Below are positions 63,935 through 64,000 of a stretch of 64,000 nt of DNA, in pieces; the first letter of the stretch is position 1, and each line of letters starts with the position of its first letter. Origin of the DNA: Phormidium tenue FACHB-1052 (GTDB taxonomy: Bacteria > Cyanobacteriota > Cyanobacteriia > Phormidesmidales > Phormidesmidaceae). The translations under genes and the position numbers were made by a program. Below the pieces are notes generated by a model. It made no database searches, was not told the DNA's origin, and saw nothing but the letters and a program-made list of their open reading frames with translations. The stretch spans positions 58,913 through 122,912 of the forward strand of contig NZ_JACJQN010000020.1 in assembly GCF_014696675.1 (NCBI RefSeq), in the 5' to 3' direction.

Positions 63935-64000
63935 TTAAGCCAAGCGCCTGAGCATGATGCGAACCATAGCAATCTGGAGCATAGCCTCAGCGTTTTCAGG
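63901..64000 (-). mobile_element. End of an IS5-type insertion sequence (runs off the window)
   Basis: The last 66 bases read in reverse encode a transposase C-terminus. The probable terminal inverted repeat starts near 63901 (GAGGGCGTTTGAAAAGG). Only one end of the element is in the window, so length and target duplication are unknown. Confidence 0.6.
63935..64000 (-). CDS. IS5-type transposase, C-terminal fragment
   Basis: Read on the minus strand from the window edge the frame gives PENAEAMLQIAMVRIMLRRLA and stops at TAA (63937-63935). The closing IAMVRIMLRRLA is a typical end of cyanobacterial IS5/IS1182-like DDE transposases (commonly AMIRLMLRRL). Only 21 residues are visible; the catalytic part lies beyond the window. 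It abuts the CHAP-like frame by one base. Confidence 0.65.
   Translation of the reverse strand, partial: PENAEAMLQIAMVRIMLRRLA

Overview
The window is chromosomal DNA from a cyanobacterium. The evidence is plant-type [2Fe-2S] ferredoxin, a SasA clock-output kinase with a KaiB-like sensor domain, CRR7 (an NDH-1 assembly protein), a stand-alone PCP_red protein, ferredoxin-dependent sulfite reductase, and very many copies of the HIP1 octamer GCGATCGC. The moderately high GC content and the G/C-rich dispersed repeats suggest a filamentous Leptolyngbya/Nodosilinea-like genome; this placement is an inference. No rRNA, tRNA, CRISPR array, prophage or complete transposon was seen. Gene order is typical of cyanobacteria, with single genes or pairs on both strands and few long operons.

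Layout. 0-8 kb: a cyclic-nucleotide-binding protein beside a large transporter/HEAT protein, then ilvH, dapB, a DUF2062 membrane protein and mnmE. 8-17 kb: an O-methyltransferase, small unknown proteins, an SRPBCC protein, a BrkB-like membrane protein, sasA, secreted unknowns and a FAD oxidoreductase. 17-26 kb: ppa, petF, photolyase, an ABC1 kinase, a cobalamin-riboswitch-controlled hupE, a ligase-associated-type exonuclease and a lipoprotein. 26-38 kb: a cupin, a surface glycosidase-like protein coupled to an SUI1 homologue, an SdhB-type Fe-S protein, a WD40 propeller, NurA, AmiC, a class-IV aminotransferase, ftsH and two tandem YbjQ proteins. 38-48 kb: a TMEM165/GDT1 Mn transporter with a yybP-ykoY manganese riboswitch, an AT-rich cytochrome b/small membrane peptide pair, a cysteine hydrolase, phoX behind a Pho box, crr7, sir, a single-TM peptide, PCP_red and a dienelactone hydrolase. 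48-64 kb: a DHH phosphoesterase, two unknown membrane proteins, an ABC-F ATPase, a DUF4258/DUF2283 pair, DUF1295 and DUF433 proteins, an M20 amidohydrolase, a cluster built around a substrate-binding/VWA lipoprotein, an ABC exporter with an unusual repeat-derived linker, and a CHAP-like gene abutting the end of an IS5-type element.

The clearest regulatory signals are two metal or cofactor riboswitches (B12 before hupE, Mn2+ before the GDT1 gene), a four-repeat Pho box with 11-nt period before phoX, a possible two-state leader before sir, and several strong intrinsic terminators. The best leads for something undescribed are the AT-rich cytochrome b plus 34-residue peptide unit, the peptide/palindrome/terminator region near 46.7-47.0 kb, the 49.8-51.3 kb membrane protein pair, and the in-frame colonisation of an ABC exporter by a G-rich inverted repeat. 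I found no obvious defence or biosynthetic island.
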